Positions 1 through 12,627 of a stretch of 64,000 nt of DNA are shown piece after piece. Made by a program: the position numbers and the translations under genes. The stretch is from Chrysaora quinquecirrha (lineage: Eukaryota > Cnidaria > Scyphozoa > Semaeostomeae > Pelagiidae). Within the stretch, counting starts at the first letter, position 1. The number at the start of each line of letters is the position of its first letter. Below the pieces are notes generated by a model. The model was not told the origin of the DNA. It searched no databases and saw only the letters and a list, made by a program, of their open reading frames with translations. Where the stretch lies: positions 520,514 to 584,513 of the forward strand of contig JACTAT010000113.1 of the NCBI GenBank assembly GCA_014526335.1, given 5' to 3'.

Positions 1-679
1 CCAAAGGGGCCTGGGACTGAGATTATTTTCCGAAAGCCGAAACCTGCCTGGGACTTTTCAGTTCCCCAAAATTGGTATAAACCTTAATGCCGTGGGTAAA
101 TTCTTACCCTGGGTAATAAACAAAATCTTTCAACTGTCTTCTTCAACTCTATTCTAGTCGATTTGCCTGTCACCTAAAATCCAACTGTACTGCATGAATG
201 GGGGCAATGAGGTGCTAAACGGAAGAGCCAAAATTTACTGTATCTGAGTGGCGAATATACAGTAGCTATATGGAAAAATTTTGTAGCATCTCAAAAACTT
301 CTATTTCATTTCAAAATATCCCTGTTTCAGAAAAAACCTCCGACAATCTTTTTTCAAATAGCGGATCACTACAAGACAGGATGGGGGTAAAGCCCCAATG
401 TTAAATTCAAGCTTTTTTGGGCTGTCCCTTAAACACAGCGTTTCTCTAAAAGAGCCCATCTTGTTTACTTATTAGGACAAGACCCCTGTTCCCTCCCTAG
501 AAGAGCTCATGGAGACGATGACCCAAAGAACTTTGGCGATCCGCTATCACAGCCCAAGTTTGTTATCCCTTGATTCGCACGGGGTTCGCAGTGATTTATT
601 ATCGCTGTGCCGAAAAAAAGAGTTTCAGCCAGAGAAAACAACACTATAAAGATAACAAACAGTATTAACTTCCATTGTA
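1..679. other. intergenic, nothing recognised
   Basis: AT-rich DNA before the first foldback element. The only long open frame (507-752, minus) runs into the repeat arm that begins at 680 and has no recognisable motif, so it is not called. No splice-supported exon or RNA gene was seen. Confidence 0.5.
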
Positions 680-1762
680 CACTTAGGGTACAAAAGTATT
701 GCAACGCTTGACCTAAAATGGCGGCCAACAGTAGCCGTAGGCCCAACAACACAAAATTTACATAACAAAGCCATGGCGGCTCAGGGGCATCGTCGAACTT
801 GATTTAGGCGGGAAAATGTTCAAAATTTCATTGACTTTCATTTAGAATAAAAAGTAAACGATTTATTTGATGCTTCTTGTGGAAAATAATGAAAAACTAT
901 GAAGTAGTGCCTTCCAGATTTCGAGCGAAATATTTCCAGAGTTGTCTTGATAAAGAGCAATAAAAATAACTACTTTTTTGACCGTTGACTAAAAAATTTT
1001 TCGTTTTTCAAATCAAAATAGTTAAAACGTTTGTTCCATGTTATAATTTTTTACTGAGAAAAGTAGTTTCCACAAAAAAAAACAGACATTATTTGTGGAC
1101 AACAATTTCAGGTGAGTGACTTTTGTTTAGGCCCAACAGAGGGTACTTTTTTGTAAATTTGCAAATTCTTCTCTATAAACCCAAGAATTTGCTTCAAAAT
1201 TAATTTGCAATATTTTAGGATAACCAGTGTTTTGAAATATGTGAATGAAATTGTCCATAAAAATTTCTGATGACTCCCTCAAGTGCAAAATTTATTTTCG
1301 CATCAAAACAACAACTTCAAAAGTTACTCACCTAAAATCTTTATCAATACTTCAACCCCCGAAATTCTTCTCTAAGTGCACACTTGCAGCGAAAATTTAA
1401 ATCGTAATTACAAGTTTGAACTATTTTGTCTCAAAAAACCACGAAACTCTGTAGCAAAAGTCACGACAAGTGGTTCATACATCGCTGTTTTTCAAGACAG
1501 CCCTTGAAATGTTTTCCAGAAAATTTGGAAGGCAATGCTTTAAGGTTTTTGTCTACTTTTCATCCCAAATGCGAAATAAATCGTTTACTTTTTATTCTAA
1601 ATGAAAGTCAATGAAATTTTGAACATTTTCCCGCCTAAATCAAGTTCGACGATGCCCCTGAGCCGCCATGGCTTTGTTATGTAAATTTTGTGTTGTTGGG
1701 CCTACGGCTACTGTTGGCCGCCATTTTAGGTCAAGCGTTGCAATACTTTTGTACCCTAAGTG
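680..1762. mobile_element. long-TIR foldback MITE, TA target duplication (mariner-like ends)
   Basis: The two ends are near-perfect inverted copies of each other over about 190 bp (roughly 680-872 against 1571-1762). Both termini read CACTTAGGGTAC going inward and each is flanked by TA (678-679 and 1763-1764), the target duplication typical of Tc1/mariner elements. The interior carries no protein-coding frame resembling a transposase, so this is a non-autonomous element. Each arm contains an AAAATGGCGGCC motif that resembles a YY1 binding site and also occurs in the neighbouring element at 2567. Superfamily assignment rests only on the TA flank and terminal bases. Confidence 0.82.
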
Positions 1763-2564
1763 TATATACAAATATGATAATCAGAAAAATCTATTATCGA
1801 TAGGATTTAGCATTTAACATTGATAAACAAAAGATATAACCAACAAAACATGGGTACCAAATAAAATCACATATAATCAAATTTAATTGCAGATTTACAA
1901 AGTTGCTACAGGGTTAGGCAGCAGGGTTGGCATCGTTTGTGACGGACTGGTATCCTAATAAAAACGCTAGGACAATGTTTAAGAGCTGCGGTAGTCTTCC
2001 TTTCAAATTAAAATAAACACAGAACACCTTTAATCGTACTTGAGATCGGTAAACATACCAGAGACAAAACGTTTGCTAACAAATTAAATTCTGGCTACCG
2101 TTCTTCCTCGAAAAAGCCCCCAGCCCTAACTGAGCACCTTCCTCAAGCACCCTCAATTAAGAAAAAAACAGCTTTTAACAGTGCCCCTTCTTAAACCCCT
2201 AGTGGTACATGACTTATAGGTTGACGGGGAAATACCGCAGAGATCCCCCTGGATTACGAGAAAGCCCTGTTTCATAGCTAATTCATTACCCAGCCCCCTA
2301 AATTCAAGGATATACAGAAAATAATCATTACATAGTTGAAAAAATGAGATACCAAGTCCGCTGGCCCCAACGCTCTACGCCATCCCTGCTAGTCTAGATA
2401 CTATACTGTAATACTATTTGCTTGCTTACTTTATGCACAAAAACGTTAAAAAAATTATCTCACATCTCAGCATTGCTTAGAGGTAGACAGGTCGTCATAC
2501 ATCATCAATAATGTAAAACATCAAAATTGCGATAAACAGGGAACTTTGCCATGCAAACTAAACG
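1763..2564. other. intergenic, nothing recognised
   Basis: No open frame with coding character, no splice-supported exon and no clear repeat was seen in this stretch. Confidence 0.45.
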
Positions 2565-2566
2565 TA

Positions 2567-2745
2567 CACTTCCAATCGAAAAGTTTGGAAACGGTCGCTT
2601 AAAAATGGCGACGAACAGTGGCCTATATTAAGATAATGGCCGCGCGAACTCTGACTTTTGAAATGAAAATACTTTGGATTAGGCCCCTGGCCACTGTTGG
2701 CCGCCATTTTTAAGCGACCGTTTCCAAACTTTTCAAAGGGAAGTG
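2567..2745. mobile_element. short MITE, TA target duplication, related to the 680-1762 element
   Basis: A 179-bp element flanked by TA (2565-2566, 2746-2747) with roughly 70-bp inverted arms. Both ends begin CACTTCC and share the internal block GTTTGGAAACGGTCGCTT followed by AAAATGGCG. The arm ends in AACAGTGGCC, close to the AACAGTAGCC found at the same relative place in the element at 680-1762, so the two probably share a transposase source. No coding capacity. Confidence 0.8.
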
Positions 2746-2747
2746 TA

Positions 2748-3350
2748 TGTTCCTCTTCAAAGACAGTATGTTCGTCAGAAGAGTTTGAGGAGCCAGAAAT
2801 TTTCCTATATTATTCATACTTTTTAAAGTGTACCACCATGAACGACGGGCAAAATGTTTAGTGTGTTAACAACTTTCCGCTATTCATAGCAATCTCGAAG
2901 TTTATCTTAACGAAATTTGAAGACTTAGGCCCTGAAATGGCTACTGAAAATAGGCCAAAACATGTATCGATAAATATTTGTGATAACGTTGCATTAAACA
3001 AATGTGTTAAAAATTGTGTTCTTTGGATAAGCCATAATATAACTTTCGGTTAAAATATGACGAATACGACGGTCCATGTAGTTCTCTTTGGATAAAAAAA
3101 TTATGCTTTGAAAATTATGGTCTCAAACGATTCGACTTGCTATCACCAGGAATTTCACTTTCAAGTCAAGTCAGTTTCGCTTTGCTATCGAAGATTTTCG
3201 AAATTCGATATCAGTTTTGCGAAAGCATTTCGTATTTGCGACGAAAGACGTTTAGGCCCTTAAACATGGCAGGGGAAAGCTTCCTTATAAGCTTCAAGAA
3301 ATGAGAACAACGTGCCGTAAGCTGAGCAGATAAAAAGTGCTGTCATATTT
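2748..3350. other. intergenic / 3' flank of the AF9 gene
   Basis: Downstream of the minus-strand AF9/ENL stop codon. The 3' untranslated region should lie in the right part. No further gene or repeat was identified. Confidence 0.4.
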
Positions 3351-6300
3351 CTACCGTATGGACAAACTTTCGCGTAACTTATCGATAGTTTCGCTGTCTA
3401 AGCAACATAAATCGAAATCAAAAGTAGAGTCAGTTACTTCGAATTTTCCAGTCGATTCGACAATATCAACGATCTTTTGCAATGTTTCTCTGTCTTCTGT
3501 TGTTGATATTCTTCTCCAAAGTTCGACCAATGGGTTCGGGTCCGTTGTGGTCTTGCTGCCATGAGGGCTAAAAAGGGAGAAAGTCGAAGGATAAATGATT
3601 AAAATCAAGTACGTTATTTGGGTTATTCAGAGATTGCAAGAAAAGATTGCACGAAGCAACAGTGCTTAAAGAAGAAACATTGTTAAAAGAAGAAGCAACG
3701 TTATCTAAAGAAGAAACAACATTGCTTAAAGAAGAAGCAACATTGCTAAACGAAGAAGCAACATTGCTTAAGGAAGACATAATATTGCTAAATGAAGAAG
3801 CGACATTGCTTAAAGAAGAAGTAACGTTATCTAAAGAAAAAGCAACATTATTTTAGGAAGAAAGAACATTGCTTAAAGAAGAAGCAACATTATCTAAAGA
3901 GGAAGCAACATTGCTTTAGGAAGAAAAAGCACTGCTTAAAGAAGAAGCAACATTGTTTAAAGAAGAAGCAACATTGCTTAAAGAAGAAACAACACTGCTT
4001 AAAGACGAAGCAACATTATTTAAAGAAGAAGCAACATTATCTAAAGAAGAAGCAACATTGCTTAAAGAAGAAGCAACATTGCTAAAAGAAGAAGCAACAT
4101 TATTTAAAGAAGCAACATTGCTTAAAGAAGAAGCAACGTTATCTAAAGAAGAAGCAACATTGCTTAAAGAAGAAGCAACATTATCTAAAGAAGAAGCAAC
4201 ATTGCTTAAAGAAGAAGCAACTTTATCTAAAGAAGAAGCAACATTGCTTAAAGAAGAAGCAACATTGCTAAAAGAAGAAGCAACATTATTTAAAGAAGCA
4301 ACATTGGTTAAAGAAGAAGCAACGTTATCTAAAGAAGAAGCAACATTGCTTAAAGAAGAAGCAACGTTATTTAAAGAAGAAGCAACATTGCTTAAAGAAG
4401 AAGCAACGTTATTTAAAGAAGAAGCAACATTGCTTAAAGAAGAAGCAACGTTATCTAAAGAAGAAGCAACATTGCTAAAAGAAGAAGCAACGTTATCTAA
4501 AGAAGAAGCAACCTTTTTCTTTAAACAACGAAACAACATCGCCTAATGAAGCCCTCATGAACCATCTGAGGATAACTGAAGTAATAGACAACTATATACA
4601 AAACAAAAAAAGATAATTATTCAAACTGACCTCGAGATATCTTTCTTCTTCACCCCATTTACTTGTGGGCTGTCAATGTTACTACTGTTAGCTTTAGCTT
4701 TATTTGAAACTTTTCTAGTTTTCGATGTATGACTTTTAGCATTTTCAACATGGCCATCCTCTCTACAACTCACAACTGAAGTTGCTGGTTCCATTTCATC
4801 ATCTCCACTTTCAGAATGATCTGCACCAAATTCATTAAAAAGTGCATCAAGTGTATTATCTTTGGCATGGCTGCCATTCATGCCACTTTTCGCTGTACTT
4901 GCCCATGCATCTGTTGATGTTCTCTTGACTGTCAATTTCTGTACTTTTGGCTCTTCAGATGCTTTCTCTTCTGATTTCTTAACCTTTTTTATTTTCTCTT
5001 TGCTTTCTTTATTCTTTGTTTCCTTATTCCCTTCCTTTTTGCTTTCTTTTGTCGATTTCACATTCGTTTTCTGCTTCTCTTGACCTAACAAAATAGAATT
5101 CAATAACACTTTCAAAACGAATAAGCCTATAAGATCGAAAATAAGATAAAAAATATAAGAAACTGACTAATGTCATATTCGAGTGGGTGTTCAAAAATTT
5201 ATGAAAACTGCTGAATTGACAGACTTTAAAGCTGAAAGCATTAAAATGTTAACAACAAGTTTGCAAAGTCGTCTAAACCTTCCAGTTTTCCAGCCTAAGT
5301 TGAGAAGCATCTAAAATCTACCGTTTTTTTAGAAAGGTGCAAAAAAAGTTTTCAAAGACTGTTAAGAACAGGAAGGATACACAAACCACATGAAAGAGAC
5401 AATGATGGGTTATTCAACCCACGAAAAAAGTCTAACTATTTTTTGTTTGCTAAATTAAAGATGAATGCAACCAAAATAATTATTTAGAAGCAAATGTTTG
5501 GGTTATGGGGACATTGCTGATGTAGACCTGCAGCTTGTGCATGGAAATTGATATTCTTAAATGGATACCATGGGTTCTCATTTACCAACAATTGAAGTCA
5601 TGGAAGGATGGAGAGCTGAGTTTACTTAAAAGTAAGGCATTTGGAAAGTGGTCCCAATGAGATTTGAACCCATGACTTTACAACTGTAGGAGCACTAGCC
5701 CAAACACCGCTCATAACAATAACAAAACAGCTAGAATTTGAGAGTATTTAACTACAAGAAATACCTAAATTGGATCCATCATTAGACTTTCTTCTTTCCT
5801 TGACATCTTCATTCTTTTTAGCACTGGCTGTTTTTGTTTTTGGTTTATCTTTATCAACGTCAGGTTGCCCGATGATAGAGACTTCTTTTGGTACCCTTGC
5901 AGTCCCATCACTTGATTTTTCAATCCTTTTCTTCTTTAGTTTCTGTGTTGTTGGTGTGTCATCAGCATTTGCTCTTTTCAAGCCAGCATTTGAATTCTGA
6001 ACGGTAGCTTCTTTTTCTTTCAGCTTTGGGGGTTTTGATGCTAGCGACAGATTCTGTGGGCCAGGAGTTGATGGTGATGTCTTTTTAGGATGTTTTGTGA
6101 CTGGCGGTGGAGGCGGTGAAGCAGTAGGTGGAGAGAATGTTGGTTGGGAGTTCACAGGCATGTCTGACTTGTTTGCTGGTGTGCTTGTTAATGCTTGTGG
6201 ACTAAAATGAAAAATTGTTTCAAGAAAGGGATAAAAAACAATCAACAAAGAAGGGAAGGGGTGCAACATGTTCCCATACCATACTTTTGCTTCTTGCAAA

Positions 6301-8649
6301 CTTACAAAATGCAATTGAAATTGCTTACTCTGTCAAACATCTCAGGCATCATTTCAGGAATTCTTATACTACTTTAGGCCTTCTCAAATAAATTGAAGTA
6401 AAGAAAAGTTGCCATATTAAGTCTACTACTAGCCTAAGGGTACTCAGTGGAAATTACACTTTACCCCTGGATATTCCATCGATACCCATTCATATAGCAG
6501 GGTGCAGCCACTCATGGCACTCGTAACTACCAACAAGATACCCATTTATACACCTGGTTGGGCAGAGATAGGAAATTTGTGTCAACATCTTGCCTAAGGT
6601 TGCTATTTCTGCAATCAGAAGCAGAAAGACCATGGCTTGAACTTTTACTATGTTCAACTTTTGCCATTCAACTTTTGCCATGTCCCAAAACATTGGCATT
6701 GTCAGAAAACATTGCTTTGTAAACATTTTTTATGAGAAATTACCTTGTTGAAGGTCCACCAACGGGCGATACAATAACTCCACCTCCTTTCAACAATTTC
6801 TTTTTAAAATCTTCAACTGGATCACTAAACGTGAGTGCTTCAACCCTGACGTTTGTTACAGGTGGGTTGCCAACAAGCTGAAGGTACAAATCGTAATCAA
6901 ACTTCACTTTCTTTGGCTCTTCTTTATTTCTAAAGTATATTTCAATTGACAACATGAAACTGCCATATCCTGACTCTTCCACTTTATATGGTGGCAATTT
7001 AATAACTAAAAAAAGAGGAACATTTTACTTTCAAAAGTGTAAATCATTTTTCCAGGAAAGATTTTTTATTTAAAACTTTCACTTTCAGTACTTAAATCGG
7101 TATCATAGAAAGGACTACATTGGGGCATTGTTCTGCCTTCTTTAAGCCTTCCTAATCCTTAGTACCCTTTTAAATAATAAGAAATGAAAGAGAAACTACG
7201 TGCCTTTAAAAACAGGGAACATGTTGTGGTTAACACAGAGTAGCTAATTTATAAAGGCAGGTACTATAGCTGTGTCCTATAAAGTTTTTACTTTAGTTTT
7301 GGTATGCATTTTCAGTTATATCTCATGTTCATACGTTTCATCTTATATTTACCTAATTATAAGATTTGATCTTCAAAACTTTTGAGGGAAAACTATATCT
7401 AAAGAGTGATAACAGAGTGAACAGACAAGATCTAATGGTAACAGGACAAGTCAGCCCACAACAAAGTTGGCCCACCATGTAATAGACAAGTTGGCCTGTC
7501 AGTGATAACAAGTCAGCCCACTAAAATGTAATAAGTTTGAAATATGTGCACTGATAAAGCAGGGGTTTGGGGGTGCCAGCCCCCAATATCCCAAAAAGTG
7601 ACAAAATAACTAGTAAATAATGTCATTGGCTGACATTGCAGGGGGCCATCTCGTTCATTGGACTGATAGGTGTTGGCCGACTTGGTAATGGGCCAGCTTG
7701 GCAATGTGCAAACTAGTCTAGAAAGCAATCTGATGCCTCAATTGCAGAGTATGGTCTTTTTCAAAGTGATCTTGGGTGTGCAAGAGCCCCTTTCTATTGT
7801 TTTATCCTATTATTAGCCTATCATTCTATTGAAAAACTTGGATGTGTAAATGCCTTACTCTGCAGTGTCCTCTGATGCCACGTAAATGGCATATTCAGGA
7901 GGGGGTGGACAAAAGGGGTTAGATTAGAGGGTGGCATTCCAGCTTCATACCTGGTTTTTGTTTGTAGGATTTTTGTCCAATGAGATTTTTTTGTAAGTTT
8001 TGCAAAATTTACAAGGATTTGAGTGGAACTCTAGATTTTCAAAGCTGAAGGGAAGAAGGTACAGTTCTAGAGTTCATGATGATGAGGTGATGGCCCACGT
8101 GATAAAAATGTTTCTAAATGTCAACAGAAACGTTCCATTGAGTCTGGTGTGAATGCTTTGTTTTCTTCCGTTCCACAACTTCCACTCATCTTGATCTTAT
8201 TAACCATGAAAGTTAGGCTAACTTAAAATAGATAGAATCTAGAAACTAACGCACCGGTTGAAGAGTGACAAGCAAAATGGAATTTTATTTTTAGAAGGGT
8301 AACAATAATCACGCGTTAAGCTGTATAATTACATACCGCGTTTTGGTTTAGGAAAGCTCTCGTGCAAATGGAAAACAACTTTTTCGACGAAATTTGAAAT
8401 ATTACTGCCATCAGCACCACGAACAAACACGACCCAGTCATGAGTAAAGCCTTCTTGAGTTGTGTCAGTTCTACAAACCGATTTGTGGCCTATCTCGATC
8501 TTTACCTGCACGCACTGTTTGGAAAAACAAGAAAACAATTATCAGGACAACGAGCGAAGTCAAAAACACGATGCACAACAAAATAGGCCATCAAAAATAA
8601 CAAAAACTAACAGATTTTTGCATTCATTTTAGCCTACCTCGGGTGCCAT
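3351..8649 (-). CDS. MLLT3: AF9/ENL YEATS-domain protein, super elongation complex subunit (six exons, 519 aa)
   Basis: Exons on the minus strand: 8649-8638, 8514-8337, 7005-6744, 6201-5765, 5084-4631 and 3567-3351. All junctions are GT-AG and all reading phases join. The start at 8649 gives MAPE before the first donor. Residues 5-145 form a YEATS domain, a reader of acetylated and crotonylated histone lysine; the aromatic-cage residues of human AF9 are kept (F27 in EGFTHDW, H55/S57/F58 in FHLHESFP, Y77 in ESGYG). The middle is a long basic, serine/lysine-rich linker. Residues about 455-515 are the ANC1-homology domain (TFDFDLC core), which in the family recruits AF4, DOT1L and CBX8. Length is close to human AF9 (568) and ENL (559). 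It is probably a single ancestor-type copy, so MLLT3 against MLLT1 cannot be decided. Family function: nuclear, links modified chromatin to transcription elongation. Confidence 0.95.
3651..4520. repeat. 21-bp minisatellite in the last AF9 intron
   Basis: About forty tandem copies of a 21-bp unit (AAAGAAGAAGCAACATTGCT and the alternating variant ending ATTATCT) lie between the fifth and sixth AF9 exons. Alternation of the two variants gives a 42-bp higher-order period in places. Because the unit is a multiple of three and lacks stops, both strands stay open ([14 protein letters not shown] on plus, NVASSLS on minus). These frames have no splice link to AF9 and are not called as genes. Confidence 0.93.
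5650..5712 (-). repeat. tRNA-like SINE fragment in an AF9 intron
   Basis: On the minus strand this reads like the 5' part of a tRNA-derived SINE, with a B-box-like GGGTTCAAATCTC and an A-box-like TTGGGCTAGTG about 40 bases upstream. A related segment lies at 51223-51292. A proper cloverleaf is not evident, so it is not called a functional tRNA. Confidence 0.45.
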
Positions 8650-10200
8650 GTTTCTTGTAGAATTCGAATCAAATAGAATGATGCGGCTGAACTAATATGC
8701 AGAAATTTAATCGATCACAATACTATGGCGTGTTGCATTTTGAGCGCCATGAAAATTTCACCATTTTGTAAACGAAGGATGGAAGCAGCTCTTGACGCAT
8801 GCCCTTTGTGCAGTTATACCCAAATATGGCGATATGTCAAGCAATTTGATTGGCTAATCATGAAACCCTTCTATTCTTTGAGATCAAAAGTCAGCAGAAT
8901 GTGAGCTTGGAGGAAAATATGGAGAAGACATTTCACTATTTTCTCCAATTACCCTCAAGACCAGTCAGATCACCATCTCTAAATCGATTTTTATTTCTCC
9001 TCTCCACAATAAACCATGTCCTAGTTTTCATTCAAGTTAAAGGAATTGCATTGCAGGAATGGCAACCCCACTCACTACCGAAAGACAATGAAAAGTGCCC
9101 CCTTTTCTTGACCAAAGTGTCCCTTCGTTACTAGCATAATTGTTTCAGTACTCTTTTGGTGCGAGCGCGAGAAGAACCTTTTCAGGACACTCTTAAAATT
9201 CTTTTGCCAAGATTTCCAGCTTCCCCCTCTGCACGTACAGCATTCTCAATTTCCCTGACTCGCCAAGCTTACAAGTAAATTAAAGCTTGCTTCCTCTTGT
9301 TGCAAGGGCTTTTCCTCCTACAATCTTGGACAAAAATTATGAGACAAACTGAAGTTTTCATTAATATCTTATCTTCGCATTTCACTCACCCTCACTCAAT
9401 GTTGATCATATGGCGTGGAATTGTTTTACTTGTCACTCAACATTGAACCAAGGGGGGAAGGGGGGAAGGGGGAAGTATTGACTAGCGAAGCTAAAGTTAA
9501 GGAATTGCTATTATTACCCGTAATCTTCTGGTTGTCTCAATATATTTTGTCCGAGATTGTAGACACCTCACAAAATTTGCGTTTAAGTCACTTTACATAG
9601 AAAAGCATAAAGTTTAAATGGCTTCATTTTTTATTGAAATTAGAAGTCTTGTATGAAATGACGCATGTTCAGGTGTGATGTGTGCTCAAAACTCCAGAAA
9701 ATGACACTATTGAAAGCAGAGGAGGCCTGGTAGCGAATCTCAAGGGTTGTGCCATTTTCAGTAAAAGGGGCCCGTCTTTACTGTAGCTAATTTAGCCTAA
9801 AAGTCATAGTTGCTGCTAGCTTCTCTGTAAAACAATCCACGGCGCAGCGCACTTTTGGGGCAAAGGTACTGGTGTTCATGTGAAATACTATTTCCACTGG
9901 ATATTTCGATGGCAAAACCGCAATGATATCATTGTTTGCTCTCGCCGCAAAATTGTAAGAGTAAGAGGTCCAAAAAACAGAAGTTCCAGTCGAGCTAATC
10001 TTCCATATCAGCTTAAAAGTATTTCAAGCAATGTACTTACTGCTTTTTAATATCTTTATTTTACATTATTACTATAATCAAGATTTAATTAAGGTACTCC
10101 AACACCCGTTCATAAGCTCACACAAAAGTAAAAATTTATAATATATATACAATAAAAGCATTAAATAACTTAAAACATCAATTTACAGATTTGGATATAA
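8650..10200. other. intergenic, includes the AF9 upstream region
   Basis: The first 100-200 bases upstream of the AF9 start should hold its promoter; no TATA box was recognised. Short open frames (8850-9134, 9415-9600) show no recognisable domain or splice support. Otherwise nothing was identified. Confidence 0.4.
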
Positions 10201-10254
10201 GGGTTGTGAGAAATGAATGCAAGTATTTTAGTAGCCAAAAGAGGGTACTGTGTG

Positions 10255-10393
10255 TTTCGAGGCATTGCACTCTTCAAAAAAGTGTACAAGATTTCCGTTC
10301 AAAGAAAACGATTTCCAAGGAATTTTCGCGAAAACAATAGGTTTTCCAGCAAAAAGTGTACCATATTTCGAAGGAATGAATTGCCCCTCCATG
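10255..10393 (+). repeat. GATTTCC-block MITE copy
   Basis: Member of a dispersed ~140-bp family. Consensus ends are GGGGCATTTCACTC at one side and its rough inverse GAGTGAATTGCCCC at the other. The interior has three or four spaced blocks of GATTTCC(A)AGG separated by about 35-45 bases. Here the right end reads GAATGAATTGCCCCTCC. It creates two overlapping spurious open frames. Confidence 0.7.
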
Positions 10394-10697
10394 CGTTTAG
10401 TGTTCATGACACGATACAGAAACTTTGGTCGATCCTCAGAGTTTATTTACGATATATTTAGAACGAATACCCCCAAACGATATTTTATATCCTGCTGATG
10501 TCAAGCTAACTACATATTCTGATTGACTATTGATTACAGAACTAAGCAATTTTAAATGCAAGTTTCTCCTTATTAACTTCAGATGGTCAAGTCAAAACGC
10601 TGCTCACAAGACTATGAAGGAAGCATTATGTCTTATTATTGCTGGCTGCATTAAGGTATCTACTATCTAGTGCCATATTTGCTTTACGCCGGATCTA

Positions 10698-10830
10698 GAC
10701 TTACTACATGAGTCGTAAATATCGCTATTGAATTGAATTGCTGGACGCTCAAACTGAATCGAACAACAATAACATCAATTCAATTCAATGTGAGCGAAAG
10801 TTAGGGACTTTCGAAGCAAGTCTTCGCGGG
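10698..10830 (+). repeat. dispersed repeat copy (GACTTACTACATGAGTC family)
   Basis: Closely matches 28804-28935 over about 130 bp: both start AGACTTACTACATGA, include a central TTGAATTGAATTGCTGGACG and finish GGGAAGCAAGTC or similar. The element at 39108-39260 shares the terminal block in inverted orientation at both ends. Confidence 0.7.
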
Positions 10831-10876
10831 ATCTCCACTCGGCGCGATTCTTCGCAAGATTTCTTTGCTACACTTA

Positions 10877-11112
10877 AGGCCCATTTCCACTCCGTTCGCA
10901 TTCGCTGTTCGCTAGCGAATTTGCAGTTCGCCGCTCGCTTGCGAACAGAATACAGCCTTCGTAATTAATTTTAGGCAACACAAAAAGTAAAATCGTAGTT
11001 TGCGAAAGCTTTAGCTTGACTTGCAGCGGAAATCAAAATCGCTTCGCGTTCGCCATTTTTTGGTGGCTAGCGAACAGCGAACAGCGAATGCGAACGAAGT
11101 GGAAATGGGCCT
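10877..11112. mobile_element. 236-bp MITE with TTA target duplication
   Basis: Inverted ends of about 40 bp read AGGCCCATTTCCACT then CGTTCGCATTCGCTGTTCGC. Each side is flanked by TTA (10874-10876 and 11113-11115). The ends contain repeated TTCGC/GCGAA words. The 3-bp TWA-type duplication resembles PIF/Harbinger elements and the TAA flank of the 6.4-kb transposon next door. It has no coding capacity. Confidence 0.85.
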
Positions 11113-11115
11113 TTA

Positions 11116-12157
11116 CGGAGAATTGCATCGCCATATCCCCGCATCGCAGCGATTGACGAAAAGTAGAGAGAACCTTGCTTTTCAATGGATGGATTTCGCG
11201 TGGAGATCGGGCAATAGTTACACCTACAATCAGTGCTGAAATTATTGAGGTAAAAATCATGTAGACATACCAGCCGGAAGACCACCTCCTCCAGCCGGGG
11301 CTAGCGCTACCAAAAAATGTCTCACACGAATTTGACCGATGATTTTAGTCTATAAAAATCTCAAATTTTGCTGTCTTATAGTAAATACCCCTACTTTCAC
11401 AACAGCAAAACAACGGCGAGTCATATTACTAAAACTAATAAATTTAGTTCCCTTTATTAAGGATATCTAAAAAAGAAATGTACAACTCAGTTATCTCAAT
11501 CAATATTAAATAGCTATCTTTCTTATAATGTGAGTTAATAATACAAAGCTGCACAGCAGCTTTCTTGATGCATACACGCAGTTTTTTTTATACGCAACTT
11601 CACTCGGCCCTGGTTCAAAAAGTTGCTTATTTTTGGACCTTTTATGGCCACCTTTTTGGTAGCAAAATTGCTTAGTAGTTGCTTAATTTTAACTGTATCT
11701 TTTTGCCCTAAGAATAGTATAGAGACCAGAAAAACAGCAAATCTAACATTGCACATAAAATGACTGGAAACGTTTCTCCCTGTTGATATTGTTACCATTA
11801 GAGACTTTGTATTGAAAGTTAAACGGAAACCCCTCAATGAAATGCCTCACTTAACGAGAAACACTCTGTTGATATGCGAGTTTTGACGATAAATGAATGG
11901 AAATAGCTTCTATGTTGATCAATCCTCGATTGCTTGCAGTGATATAAATTATCAAAAATTTAAAATGTTGCTTAGGTTATTTCCTGTGGTATTATACGTT
12001 GCTTGAAGTTTTAGGCCCTCTACATCTTGGTTGCTCATAAAAAAACTGCGTGTAGCTAGTCGTTTGATACGAAGCGCTAAGGTGCATAACATGCATGTTA
12101 GTAAGAAACAATATATTAATAGAAGGGGGTGATGATGTCATCTTTTGTTGAGTACAT
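11116..12157. other. intergenic, nothing recognised
   Basis: AT-rich stretch between the 236-bp MITE and the 6.4-kb transposon. The open frame at 11535-11837 (minus) has no recognisable domain and no supporting splice signals. Confidence 0.45.
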
Positions 12158-12173
12158 TAAGGGGCCGTCCGAA

Positions 12174-12390
12174 TTGATCGCTCGCTATATATAGCGATAG
12201 TTAGCGATGTATTTGCTACAAGTTTCAATCGCTAAAATTGCAATCGCTACTAGCCGTTCACAATATCGCTAAAATTCGCTCATGAATCGCTTACACTAAT
12301 TACCGATATAGCGATATCTGAAATCCTAATCGCTAATAATTTACAAGCATTCGCTACTACATAAACGGCAGAATTAGCGATTGATAGATT
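12174..12390. repeat. left subterminal TAGCGAT array of the transposon
   Basis: About ten GCGAT/ATCGC words in both orientations within ~215 bp, mostly in the context TAGCGAT or AATCGCTA. A random AT-rich stretch would be expected to hold fewer than one. The array lies between the terminal repeat and the transposase start, so it is a candidate recombinase binding region and promoter element. Confidence 0.9.
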
Positions 12391-12627
12391 AAAAAAACTG
12401 AAAAGAACGGCCGCCATAGAAAATAATTTTCATTTGGGAGAACCATTATTCAATTTAAAAACAATAAATTTCTATGGTTGCAGCGATGTTATTTTGAGAA
12501 AAGTGTTTAATGGTTTAATCAGTACCGCTGTACGAAGTACCTGCTCTGGTTAGCTACTGTTTAGTAGTTATTTTACAGCTTTCCTTACACTTTCAACGAA
12601 CAGAACGAAACGAACGGATTTTGCAAT

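Noticed and set aside
3651..4520. CRISPR-like array
   Set aside because: Units are directly contiguous without unique spacers, and the locus is in an animal gene intron.
3916..4546. Long open frames on both strands (about 200 codons each)
   Set aside because: They are the 21-bp minisatellite read in either direction inside an AF9 intron, with no splice link to the gene and no domain.
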